A stretch of DNA of 47,712 nucleotides, taken from positions 1 to 47,712 of the forward strand of contig MKJX01000194.1 in assembly GCA_001942415.1 (NCBI GenBank), read 5' to 3'. Below are positions 11,640 to 19,354 of the stretch, piece by piece (position 1 is the first letter of the stretch; each line of letters opens with the position of its first letter). The stretch comes from Pseudonocardia sp. CNS-139. Its GTDB lineage: Bacteria; Actinomycetota; Actinomycetes; Mycobacteriales; Pseudonocardiaceae. A program made the translations under genes and the position numbers. The notes under the pieces were generated by a model. It saw only the letters and a list, made by a program, of their open reading frames with translations. It did no database searches and was not told the DNA's origin.

Positions 11640-12350
11640 CTACCAGGGCACCGGCCCGGCGCGGTCGACGAACGCGCCGGTCGGCCCGTCGGGGGCGACC
11701 GTCGCCATCGCGACGATCGCGTCGGTGCCCTCCTCCAGGGTCTGCGTTCCCCGGTGGCCGTTGAGGTCGGTGGCGGTGAACCCGGGGTCGACGGCGTTGA
11801 CCCGGAACTCCGGCAGCGCCTTCGCGTACTGGGTGGTGATCATGTTGAGCGCGGCCTTGGACGACGGGTAGGTCAGCGCGACGAGCGTCGACTCGTAGCG
11901 CCGCGGGTCGGTCGTGACCCCGACCGAGCCCATCCCGCTCGACACCATCACCACCCGCGGCGCCGCCGACCGCCGCAGCAGCGGCAGGAACGCCCTGGTC
12001 ACCCGCACCGGCCCGAACACGTTCGTCGCGTACACGGCGAGCAGGTCGGCCGGCCCGGTCTCCAGCGGCCCGGTGTACGGGCCGATGATCCCGGCGTTGT
12101 TGACCAGCACGTCCAGCCGCCCGTGGCGCTCGGTGACCGCGCGGGCCGCGGCGTCGACCGACGCGTCGCTCGTGACGTCGAGCGCGACCACCTCGACGTC
12201 GCCGTCGATCGCCGCCGCGGCGGCCTTGCCCCGGGCGGCGTCGCGCGACCCGAGCAGCACGCTCCAGCCGAGGCCGGCCAGCCGGCGTGCGGTGGCCGCC
12301 CCCAACCCCTTGTTCGCCCCGGTCACCAGGGCGATCGTCGTCTCCTGCAT
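11640..12350 (-). CDS. Short-chain dehydrogenase/reductase
   Basis: A 236-residue classical SDR. The cofactor motif TGANKGLG is at residues 10-17, the structural NNAG near 89, the catalytic Ser in VMVSSGM near 138, and YPSSK supplies Tyr and Lys near 163. The end DGPTGAFVDRAGPVPW is typical of the family. It is divergent from the MmyB-type regulator at 12450, with only 99 bases between the two starts. This gene arrangement is common for such regulators, which usually control the adjacent SDR. Substrate not known. Confidence 0.9.
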   Translation of the reverse strand: MQETTIALVTGANKGLGAATARRLAGLGWSVLLGSRDAARGKAAAAAIDGDVEVVALDVTSDASVDAAARAVTERHGRLDVLVNNAGIIGPYTGPLETGPADLLAVYATNVFGPVRVTRAFLPLLRRSAAPRVVMVSSGMGSVGVTTDPRRYESTLVALTYPSSKAALNMITTQYAKALPEFRVNAVDPGFTATDLNGHRGTQTLEEGTDAIVAMATVAPDGPTGAFVDRAGPVPW

Positions 12351-12449
12351 GCGCCGACGGTCGCGTGGCGCCGCGGGCGTCACCAGGACCGGCGTAGCGG
12401 GGACAGTCTGTGCCAGGCCGGCCCGCCCGGCCGCGGGCATGCTGGGGAG

Positions 12450-13330
12450 ATGGACCGCGCCGAGCTGGGGAGCACCCTGCGCACCTGGCGGGAACGGCTG
12501 CGCCCGGCCGACGTCGGGCTGCCGGCCGGGCTGCGCCGCCGCACGCCCGGGCTGCGCCGCGAGGAGGTCGCCGGGCTCGCGGGGATGTCGGTCGACTACC
12601 TCGCCCGCCTGGAGCAGGGCCGCGGGCCGCGCCCGTCCGAAGGGGTGCTGACCGCGCTGGCCCGCGCGCTGCGCGTCACGGACGCCGAGCGCGAACACCT
12701 GTTCCACCTCTCCGGCTCGGCGCCGCCGCGCCCTGGCCGGATCCGGAGGGCGGTGCGGCCGAGCGTGCTGCGGCTGATGGACCGGTTCACCGACCTCCCG
12801 GTGCTGCTGCTCGACGCCAAGTCGGAGGTGCTCGCGTGGAACCCGATGGCCGCCGCGCTGCTGGGCGACCTGTCCGCGATCCCGCCGGGCGAGCGCAACA
12901 TCGCGCGGCAGGCGTTCTCCGAGGTCACCCGCAGCCGCGTCGAGGTCGATCCGGAGGAGCGGGAGCGGCTGGACCGCGCGCTCGTCTCGGATGTGCGCCG
13001 CGCCGCCGCCCGTTATCCGGACGACCCGGGCCTGCTGCGGCTCTCGCCGACCTGCGCGCGACCAGCGCCGTCTTCGAGCGCCTCTGGACCCTGCGTGAGC
13101 TGGACGAACGGCACGGCGACCGGAAACGGATCCGGCATCCGGACCTCGGCGTGCTGGAGCTGGACTGCAACGTGCTGGAGGTGCACGGCGACGACCAGTG
13201 CCTGTTGGTCTACTCGGCGGCACCCGATACTCCCGAAGCGGAAGCATTAGCATTGCTCAGCGTGGTCGGGTCGCAACCCATCGGAATCAACGACCCGCTA
13301 TCCTCGTCCGGGCGTGCCGGTGGGCGGTGA
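12450..13330 (+). CDS. XRE-family regulator with MmyB-like ligand domain, one frameshift
   Basis: About 293 residues. An N-terminal helix-turn-helix (TPGLRREEVAGLAGMSVDYL, residues 28-50) is followed by LARLEQGRGPRPSEGVLTAL. A C-terminal MmyB-type PAS-like domain follows, beginning LMDRFTDLPVLLLDAKSEVLAWN near residue 110. These proteins are thought to bind fatty acids or similar ligands. The ATG at 12450 has GGGGAG just before it. The frame breaks near 13045, where one added base leads into ADLRATSAVFERLW. The natural family end is around LVYSAAPDTPEAEALALL; the extra 20 residues running toward the next promoter may be an artefact. Likely controls the divergent SDR. Confidence 0.88.
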
Positions 13331-13360
13331 CTCACCGGCATCAGGGAGGGGACTACCAAG

Positions 13361-13711
13361 GTGCCTGCTGACCTGGCCTACGACGCCCTCGCGGACCCGG
13401 TGCGCCGCGAGATCCTGAACGTGCTCGCGGAACGCGAGGAGCTGAGCGCCGGCGAGCTCTCGTCCTACATCCACCGCGTCGGCCGTACCGCAGTGTCCAG
13501 CCACCTGCGTGTCCTGCGCACCGCCGGGCTGATCGCCGAGCGCCGCACCGGCCGCTTCCGCTACTACTCCGTCGACCCCACCGGCCCCGTCCAGGACGTC
13601 ATCCGGGAGCTGCAGGAGCTGATCCAGGGGTCGCTCGACGCCACGAAGTCCGCCGCCGAGAACGGCGCGGCGCGCACCGACCGGAACCGCCCGGGCCGCC
13701 GAGTGATGTGA
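13361..13711 (+). CDS. ArsR-family winged-helix regulator
   Basis: A 116-residue DNA-binding protein. The winged helix spans residues 5-80: ALADPVRREILNVLAE, then ELSSYIHRVGRTAVSSHLRVLRTAGLI, then the wing ERRTGRFRYYSVDP. No cysteine metal-binding motif (such as ELCVCDL) is present, so it is not a metal sensor of the classic ArsR kind. Start GTG 13361 follows GGGAGGGG. The stop TGA shares a base with the ATG of the next gene (TGATG at 13709-13713), so it is translationally coupled to the SRPBCC/AmiC-like fusion. This strongly suggests the two proteins function together, with the fusion protein probably supplying the ligand signal. The target would be this operon and the amidase downstream (inference). 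Confidence 0.88.
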   Translation: MPADLAYDALADPVRREILNVLAEREELSAGELSSYIHRVGRTAVSSHLRVLRTAGLIAERRTGRFRYYSVDPTGPVQDVIRELQELIQGSLDATKSAAENGAARTDRNRPGRRVM

Positions 13712-15144
13712 TGGCCGGCCTGGCGCTCTCCGCCGAACAGCACGTCGACGCCCCACCCGGCGCGGTCTTCGCCCTGTTCGGGGCGGGTTGCGGCGCCGGC
13801 TGGCTCTTCGACGCGGCGTGCGACCGGCTGGCCGTCGGTGCGGCGGTCACGCTGCGGGCCCCGCTCTTCGGCGCGGCCGGCGAGCCCGTCGAGATCCTCG
13901 GCCGCATCGCCACGGTCCGCCCGCCCTCGCGCATCGAGATCGTGCACGACCTGCCGTGGCGCGGCCGGCTGCGCATCCTCGTCGACCCGGACGGGCCGGG
14001 CAGCCGCATCCGGATCATCGCCGACCTCGACGGCGACGGGCTCAACTGGCTCATGCGCCGCCGCGGCTTCCCGGTGTCGGAGGGCGAGCTGTCCGGGACG
14101 CACCCGGTCGGCCTGCTGACCAGCAAGTCCGGGCCGGCGAGTGTCTTCGCCTCGGCCACCGAGCACGTCGCGGCGATGGCCGTCGAGGAGATCAACGCCG
14201 AGGGCGGCATCCGCGGGCTGCCGCTGCGGCTCGTCGTCGGCGACGACGGCACCGACCCGGACCTCGGCGCGCTCGAGTCGTGGCGGCTGGTGCGCGCCGG
14301 CTGCCGCACGATCATGGCGACCACGACGTCGGCCACGTTCACCCGGGCCGCGCACGAGCTGCGCGACGCGGGCGTGCTGATGGTCCAGACCGTCATGAAC
14401 GAGGGCGGCATCGGCTCCGAGCTGCGGCTTCAGCTGGGCGAGCGGCCCGTCGACCAGGTGCGCGCCGCGGCCGGGCGCGTGATGGAGGCGGCCGGCGGGC
14501 GGCGCTGGTTCCTGGCCGGCAACGACTACATCTGGCCGCACATGGTGCACTCGGCGGCCCGCCGGGTGGTCGCCGAGCACGCCGGCACCGTGGTCGGGGA
14601 GGCGTTCCTGCCGCTGGGCACCCGCGACTTCGCCCCGCTGATCGAGCGGATCCTGCGCTCCGGCGCCGACGTGGTGCTCTCGGCCTTCGTGGGCGCCGAC
14701 CTCGTCCAGTTCGAACGGCAGTGCCTCGCGATGGGCGTGCGGGCGCGCTGCCGCACGCTCGCTCCCGCGCTCGACGAGCCCACCCGCGAACGCATCGGCG
14801 ACGCGGCCGCGACCGGCCTCTTCGGGGCGTCCGGCTACTTCGAGGAGCTGCCCGGCGACGCCAACGCGGCGTTCGTGCGCCGCTACCGCGAGATGTACGG
14901 ACGGTTCGCGCCGCCGGTGTCGAGCATCTCCGAGTCCGTGTACGAGGCGCTGCACCTCTACGCCCGGGCGGCGCGCCGGGCCGACGACGACAACCCCGTC
15001 TCGATCGCCCGTGCGCTGCGCGGCATCCGGCACCACACGTTCCCGCGCGGCGACGTCGTGGTCGACGGGCCGGAGACGTTCCGGCAGCGGCTCTTCGTCG
15101 CCGAGGCGCGGCCGGGCGGGTTCACGGTCAGCCGCGCCAGCTGA
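13711..15144 (+). CDS. SRPBCC domain fused to AmiC-like periplasmic-binding-fold sensor
   Basis: A 477-residue protein of two parts. Residues 1-118 look like a START/SRPBCC ligand-binding fold (AEQHVDAPPGAVFALFGAG, VGAAVTLRAPLFG, RIEIVHDLPWRGRLRILV). Residues 125-477 resemble type-I periplasmic binding proteins of the AmiC/FmdD/UrtA group: HPVGLLTSKSGPASVFASA, then MAVEEINAEGGIRGLPLRLV with DDGTDPD, then TTTSATFTRAAHELR. It has no signal peptide or lipobox, so it should be cytosolic like the Pseudomonas amide sensor AmiC. It starts within the stop codon of the ArsR gene (GTG at 13708 is the other option) and is followed by a signature amidase. I infer an amide or amide-like ligand sensor. I know of no named family with this exact fusion. 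Confidence 0.83.
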   Translation: MAGLALSAEQHVDAPPGAVFALFGAGCGAGWLFDAACDRLAVGAAVTLRAPLFGAAGEPVEILGRIATVRPPSRIEIVHDLPWRGRLRILVDPDGPGSRIRIIADLDGDGLNWLMRRRGFPVSEGELSGTHPVGLLTSKSGPASVFASATEHVAAMAVEEINAEGGIRGLPLRLVVGDDGTDPDLGALESWRLVRAGCRTIMATTTSATFTRAAHELRDAGVLMVQTVMNEGGIGSELRLQLGERPVDQVRAAAGRVMEAAGGRRWFLAGNDYIWPHMVHSAARRVVAEHAGTVVGEAFLPLGTRDFAPLIERILRSGADVVLSAFVGADLVQFERQCLAMGVRARCRTLAPALDEPTRERIGDAAATGLFGASGYFEELPGDANAAFVRRYREMYGRFAPPVSSISESVYEALHLYARAARRADDDNPVSIARALRGIRHHTFPRGDVVVDGPETFRQRLFVAEARPGGFTVSRAS

Positions 15145-15175
15145 TCACCGGGCGAGGTCGACCCGCCACCGTCCG

Positions 15176-15204
15176 TTGACCCTCTCGGGCAAGATCGATA
15201 GCGT
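15176..15204 (+). promoter_or_regulatory. Promoter for the amidase gene
   Basis: TTGACC (15176-15181), 17-base spacer, TAGCGT (15199-15204): a near-consensus housekeeping promoter located after the sensor gene and 42 bases before the amidase ATG. It implies that the amidase can be transcribed separately, as expected if the upstream regulator pair controls it. The leader contains GTGTCGACTCGCGTAC, a possible operator. Confidence 0.65.
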
Positions 15205-15246
15205 GGGTGTCGACTCGCGTACTCCCTCCGACCCGAGGAGATCGTG

Positions 15247-16791
15247 ATGCCCGTCCGGCCACCCGACCCGCAGGCGCTCGCGAAGGTGGCGGAGGGCTAC
15301 GGCCTCGGCCTCGGCGACGCCGACATCGCCCAGTTCGCCCCGCTGGTGCACGGCCTGCTCGGGTCGTGGGACGCCGTCGAGCAGCTCTACGCGCAGACCG
15401 CGCCCGTCGCGCCGAAGCGGGCGTGGACCCGGCCGGAGCCCGCGGACAACCCGCTGAACGCCTGGTACGTGCGGTGCGAGGTGACCGGCAGCGCCGAGGG
15501 CCCGCTGGCCGGGCGCACGGTCGCCGTCAAGGACAACACCGCCGTCGCGGGCGTCCCGATGATGAACGGCTCCGCCACCGTCGAGGGCTTCGTGCCGACC
15601 CGGGACGCCACGATCGTCACCCGGCTGCTGGCGGCGGGCGCGACGGTCACCGGCAAGGCCGTGTGCGAGGACCTGTGCTTCTCCGGCGGGTCGCACACCT
15701 CCCGCACCGGCCCGGTGCGCAACCCCTGGGACCCGGCACGCGCGGCGGGCGGCTCGTCGAGCGGGAGCGCGGCGCTCGTCGCGTCCGGGGCCGTCGACCT
15801 CGCCACCGGCGGCGACCAGGGCGGCTCGGTCCGGATGCCGTCGTCGTTCAGCGGGATCGTCGGGCACAAGCCGACGCACGGGCTCGTCCCGTACACCGGG
15901 GCGTTCCCGATCGAGCCGACGATCGACCACGTCGGGCCGATGACGCGCACCGTCGCCGACGCCGCGCTCGTGCTCGGCGTGATCGCGGGGGCGGACGGGC
16001 ACGACCCGCGCCAGCCCACGGGCGTCACCGGCGACGACTACCTCGCCGCGCTGGGCCGCGGCGCCGAGGGCCTGCGGATCGGCGTGCTGACCGAGGGGTT
16101 CGGGCACGCCGACTCCGCACCCGCGGTGGACGCCGCGGTGCGCGCGGGCGTGGACACGCTGGTCGGCGCCGGGCTGGTCGCCGAGGAGGTGTCGATCCCC
16201 TGGCACCTGCACGGCGCGAAGGTCTGGGACGTGATCGCGACCGAGGGCGCGGCCTGGCAGATGGTCGACGCCAACGGCTACGGCCGGAACTGGGACGGGC
16301 TCTACGACCCCGAGCTCGTCGCGCACTACGGCGAGCGGTGGCGGGCCGACGGCAGCGCGTTCCCGGAGACGGTGAAGCTCGTGCTGCTCGCCGGCCGGTA
16401 CGCGATCGACGGCTACCAGGGCCGGCACTACGCGATGGCCCGCAACCTCGCCCCGCGGCTGCGGGCGGCCTACGACGAGGCGCTCTCCCGCTACGACGTG
16501 CTGGTGCTGCCGACCACGCCGATCCAGGCGTCGGTGATCCCGCCGGCCGACGCGCCGCGCGAGGAGGTGATCGCCCGGGCGCTGGAGATGATCGCGAACT
16601 GCTGCCCGTTCGACGTCTCCGGGCACCCGGCGTGCTCGGTGCCCGCCGGCCTCGCCAACAGCCTCCCGACCGGGATGATGATCGTCGGGAGGCGGTTCGA
16701 CGACGCCACGGTGCTGCGCGTGGCCCACACGTTCGAGCAGGCGGTCGGCGGCTTCCCCCACCCCCCGACCGACCGCATTCTGGCTCCATAA
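15247..16791 (+). CDS. Amidase (amidase-signature family, nitrile/amide-degrading type)
   Basis: A 514-residue cytosolic amidase hydrolysing amides to carboxylic acid and ammonia. The Ser-cisSer-Lys triad is visible: Lys95 in VAVKDN, cis-Ser near 171 in GGSSSG, and Ser194 in GGDQGGSVRMPSS. The stretch VPMMNGSATVEGFVP and the SGGSHTS and HNP-like segments resemble the rhodococcal enantioselective amidases linked to nitrile hydratase, which have a similar length (about 520). The ATG at 15247 has GAGGAG eight bases upstream; GTG 15244 is possible. No nitrile hydratase genes are near. It lies directly after the ArsR and sensor-fusion pair. Its last two codons and stop lie in the arm of a palindrome shared with the convergent monooxygenase gene. 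Confidence 0.92.
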   Translation: MPVRPPDPQALAKVAEGYGLGLGDADIAQFAPLVHGLLGSWDAVEQLYAQTAPVAPKRAWTRPEPADNPLNAWYVRCEVTGSAEGPLAGRTVAVKDNTAVAGVPMMNGSATVEGFVPTRDATIVTRLLAAGATVTGKAVCEDLCFSGGSHTSRTGPVRNPWDPARAAGGSSSGSAALVASGAVDLATGGDQGGSVRMPSSFSGIVGHKPTHGLVPYTGAFPIEPTIDHVGPMTRTVADAALVLGVIAGADGHDPRQPTGVTGDDYLAALGRGAEGLRIGVLTEGFGHADSAPAVDAAVRAGVDTLVGAGLVAEEVSIPWHLHGAKVWDVIATEGAAWQMVDANGYGRNWDGLYDPELVAHYGERWRADGSAFPETVKLVLLAGRYAIDGYQGRHYAMARNLAPRLRAAYDEALSRYDVLVLPTTPIQASVIPPADAPREEVIARALEMIANCCPFDVSGHPACSVPAGLANSLPTGMMIVGRRFDDATVLRVAHTFEQAVGGFPHPPTDRILAP

Positions 16792-16828
16792 CGCAGTTTT
16801 CGGGCGCCGCAGACCGCGTTATGGAGCC
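16781..16828. terminator. Bidirectional palindrome between amidase and monooxygenase genes
   Basis: TGGCTCCATAACGC (16781-16794) and its exact complement GCGTTATGGAGCCA (16815-16828) flank a 20-base loop containing TTTT. Each arm contains the sequence encoding the final Ala-Pro-stop (GCTCCATAA) of one of the two convergent genes. The stem is long enough to serve as a terminator in both directions. Confidence 0.75.
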
Positions 16829-18015
16829 ACAACGCGGTCTTCCCACGGGATCTGATGGTCGTGGAGCCACTTCGTTGCCTGCTTTGCCTGTCGGCGCAGG
16901 AAGAGCGGGAGGACCGCGTCGCGCAGCACGCGGGCGACCGGGCCGGCGGCCTTGGCGTTGCTGGAGCGGGCGCCGTGCGCGACGACCCGCTCCACGCGGG
17001 CGCGCCGGAGCCGTTCGTAGGCGGCGAACGCGGTGGCCGGGTCCGGGTGGTCGCGCAGGCAGCGGCCCAGCTCGACGGCGTCCTCGATCGCCATCGACGC
17101 GCCCTGCCCCGACGCCGGTGACGTGGCGTGCGCGGCGTCCCCGATCACGACCATGCCGTCGCGGTGCCAGCGCCGGACGGACGGGAGGTCGTAGGTGGCC
17201 CAGCCGCTGATCTCGCCGGGCGTCGACGCGATGATCGCGCAGGCCCGCGTGTTGTCGACGGCGAACAGGTCGTGCAGCCAGGCCCGCCACTGCGCGTCGG
17301 TCATCGCCGCGAGCTCGCCGGGGGCGGGCTCGTCGCGGCGCGGCGGGTTGGCGAACCACCACACCGCACCGTCCGGGGCCACGGCGAACCCGAAGAACGC
17401 CCGCTTCCCGAAGACCATCTCGTACTCACCGGGCCGGGCGCCGGTCTCCTGCGGTGGCGCGTAGCCGCCGACGTTGAGCACCGGGACGTACCGGGCGGGC
17501 GCGGCGGCCGGGTCGATGGCCTGCCGGACGCGGGACCGGATGCCGTCGGCGCCGACCAGCACGTCCGCCGTGACCGCCGAGCCGTCGGCGAACTCGGCGC
17601 GCACGCCGCCGGCCACCGGCCGGGCGTCGACGAGCCGCCTGCCGTGCTCGATCCGGATGCCGCGGCGCAGCGCCTCGTCGCGCAGTGCGCGGTAGAGGTC
17701 GGCCCGCCGGAGCGTGACGCCGACGGTGCCGTCGGCCAGCGGCGCCCCGGTGCTGACGGCGCCGAGGAGCTTGCCCGTGCCGCTGCGGAACCGCATCGCC
17801 GGGGTCGCGAACCCGAGCCCGGTGACGGCGTCGGCCGCGTCGATCGCCCGGAGCGCGGACACGCCGTTGACCTGCAGCGTCAGGAACACGCCGACATCGT
17901 CGGCCACGGCGGGGTGGGCCTCGTGGACGGTGGCGTCGATCCCGGCCCGCTGCAGCGCCATCGCCGCCACCGGCCCCGCGACGCCCGCTCCGATCACGGC
18001 CGCTGTTGGTGTCAT
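16819..18015 (-). CDS. FAD-dependent monooxygenase (PHBH-type flavoprotein)
   Basis: A 398-residue single-component aromatic or polyketide-type hydroxylase. The FAD-binding GxGxxG motif is VIGAGVAGPVAAMAL at residues 7-21, the DG motif GADGIRSRVR is near 160, and the second FAD motif MVVIGDAAHATSPASGQG is near 292. The ATG at 18015 starts the protein directly at the dinucleotide-binding strand. It is divergent from a MarR regulator, sharing a 78-base region with inverted repeats. MarR proteins of this kind usually repress the neighbouring oxygenase and release it on binding a phenolic ligand. The substrate cannot be read from the sequence. Confidence 0.9.
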   Translation of the reverse strand: MTPTAAVIGAGVAGPVAAMALQRAGIDATVHEAHPAVADDVGVFLTLQVNGVSALRAIDAADAVTGLGFATPAMRFRSGTGKLLGAVSTGAPLADGTVGVTLRRADLYRALRDEALRRGIRIEHGRRLVDARPVAGGVRAEFADGSAVTADVLVGADGIRSRVRQAIDPAAAPARYVPVLNVGGYAPPQETGARPGEYEMVFGKRAFFGFAVAPDGAVWWFANPPRRDEPAPGELAAMTDAQWRAWLHDLFAVDNTRACAIIASTPGEISGWATYDLPSVRRWHRDGMVVIGDAAHATSPASGQGASMAIEDAVELGRCLRDHPDPATAFAAYERLRRARVERVVAHGARSSNAKAAGPVARVLRDAVLPLFLRRQAKQATKWLHDHQIPWEDRVVAP

Positions 18016-18040
18016 CGCTATCCTCACTCGGAGACGCAAG

Positions 18041-18077
18041 TATCTCGACATTCCAAGTCTCTTGAGATAACGAGAGA
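18041..18077. promoter_or_regulatory. Candidate MarR operator in the monooxygenase/MarR divergent promoter
   Basis: AT-rich island in GC-rich DNA. TATCTC (18041-18046) and GAGATA (18064-18069) form an inverted repeat, and TCTC (18058) with GAGA (18074) forms a second, overlapping one. The TATCTCGACAT half resembles half-sites bound by MarR-family repressors in actinobacteria. Position between the two divergent starts supports control of both genes. Confidence 0.55.
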
Positions 18078-18093
18078 TTGTCAAGGAGGCGGC

Positions 18094-18591
18094 GTGGACG
18101 CGGACGACCTGCGGGCGCGGATCGGCGCGGAGACGCTCCGGTTCATCGCGGGCGTGGTGCTGCACAACCAGGCCGTGGCCCAGCGGGTGGGGCTGGGTGC
18201 GAGCGACTCGCAGTTCCTGTCGCTGCTCGGGCTGCACGGTCCGCTGACGCCCGGCCGGCTCGCCGAGCTGACCGGGCTGACCACCGGCACCGTGACCGGC
18301 GTGGTCGACCGGCTGGAACGCGCCGGCTACGTGCGCCGCGAGCGCGACGCGAGCGACCGGCGGAAGGTGCTGGTGACGCAGGTGCCGGCGGCGATGGCCG
18401 CGCTCGCCGAGCACTACCGCGCGCACGGCGAGCACCTCGACGCCGTGCTGCGCCGCCGCGACGCGGATCAGCTGCGGGTGATCGCGGACTTCCTGGCCGA
18501 GCTCAACGCCTCGCCGGGCGGCCCCTCGGGCTCGTCGTCCCCGGGCGTGCGCGGCGGCGGCACGGCGACGGGCGCGAGCAGCGGCAGCTGA
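18094..18591 (+). CDS. MarR-family transcriptional regulator
   Basis: A 165-residue regulator with the MarR winged helix. Helix 2-3 is PGRLAELTGLTTGTVTGVVD, followed by RLERAGYVRRERDASDRRKV, the diagnostic wing with the DxRR motif near residue 88. Flanking dimerisation helices are present. The GTG at 18094 follows a perfect AAGGAGG. The Gly/Ser-rich tail after residue 140 (SPGGPSGSSSPGVRGGG) is atypical and overlaps a small gene on the other strand. Likely autorepressor and repressor of the divergent monooxygenase. Confidence 0.9.
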   Translation: MDADDLRARIGAETLRFIAGVVLHNQAVAQRVGLGASDSQFLSLLGLHGPLTPGRLAELTGLTTGTVTGVVDRLERAGYVRRERDASDRRKVLVTQVPAAMAALAEHYRAHGEHLDAVLRRRDADQLRVIADFLAELNASPGGPSGSSSPGVRGGGTATGASSGS

Positions 18592-18671
18592 CCGTGCTCG
18601 GCCCGCACCGGGCCGCGGACGTGGCCCTTCACCCAGCCCGTGTCGCGCGGGTGGCCGCGTACGAAGGTCAT
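18468..18671 (-). CDS. Small basic protein, N-terminus VRGH-repeat type
   Basis: A 67-residue open frame starting at ATG 18671 behind a strong GGAGGAG. It begins MTFVRGHPRDTGWVKGHVR, resembling short actinobacterial proteins that start with tandem [YF]V-x-GH-[YPV]R units and whose function is unknown. The second half is Pro-rich and lies antiparallel over the last 124 bases of the MarR gene. The first 20 residues plus ribosome site are the convincing part; the C-terminus could be wrong if a base is missing. No partner gene is evident. Confidence 0.45.
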   Translation of the reverse strand: MTFVRGHPRDTGWVKGHVRGPVRAEHGQLPLLAPVAVPPPRTPGDDEPEGPPGEALSSARKSAITRS

Positions 18672-18732
18672 GGCTCCTCCCCCGCGACGAGTGCACCACA
18701 GGGGTCCGACAGTTCCGGATAACGTGCCCGGC

Positions 18733-19350
18733 ATGCCGGGCTCAGAGCCGCTCTTCGACGCCGTCGCCGACCGTTACGACGAGGACGAGCACCACGGGAC
18801 GATCGCGGAGCTGCTGGTGGCGGGCCTGCCACGCGGCCCGCACGACCTCGTGGTGGACGTCGCGACCGGCACGGGCACCGTCGCGTTCGCAGCCCTGCGC
18901 GCGCTCGACGGGACGCGCGTGCTCGCCGTCGACGTCTCGCCGCGCATGCTCGACCGGGCGCGGGCCAAGGCCGTCGCCGCCGACCCGGACGGCCGCGTCG
19001 AGTGGCGGGTCGGCGACGCGCTCCCGCTCCCGCTGCCCGACGGCGCGGCCGACGTGGTGCTCTGCGGGTCGGCGCTGCACTTCCTCGGGCCGGCCGCGCT
19101 CCCCGACTGGCGACGGGTGCTGCGAGCCGGCGGGCACGTGGCGTTCAGCATCCCGATGGCGGCCGACTTCCACCCGTCGCCGCAGTTCCGGGCGGCCCTG
19201 CCGGCCGGCCTGCCGGTCCCCGCCGACGCCGCGGCGGCCGCGGATCTGGCCCGGCAGGCGGGATTCGCCGACGTCCGGGTCGCGGTCACCCCGCCCGAGT
19301 CCGACGAGCGGCCGCGGCGCACCTTCGTGGTGCACGCGCGGGTAGCGTGA
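18733..19350 (+). CDS. SAM-dependent class I methyltransferase
   Basis: A 205-residue methyltransferase of the UbiE/Methyltransf_11 type. Motif I is LVVDVATGTGTVAFAAL near residue 37, motif II region VLAVDVSPRML near 60, an acidic GDALPLPLPDGAADVVLC near 92, and the LRAGGHVAFSIP strand near 130. The ATG at 18733 is preceded by TAACGT seven bases upstream, which suggests a leaderless mRNA; GTG 18724 is a weaker choice. The acceptor is unknown. Confidence 0.87.
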   Translation: MPGSEPLFDAVADRYDEDEHHGTIAELLVAGLPRGPHDLVVDVATGTGTVAFAALRALDGTRVLAVDVSPRMLDRARAKAVAADPDGRVEWRVGDALPLPLPDGAADVVLCGSALHFLGPAALPDWRRVLRAGGHVAFSIPMAADFHPSPQFRAALPAGLPVPADAAAAADLARQAGFADVRVAVTPPESDERPRRTFVVHARVA

Positions 19351-19354
19351 CGCC

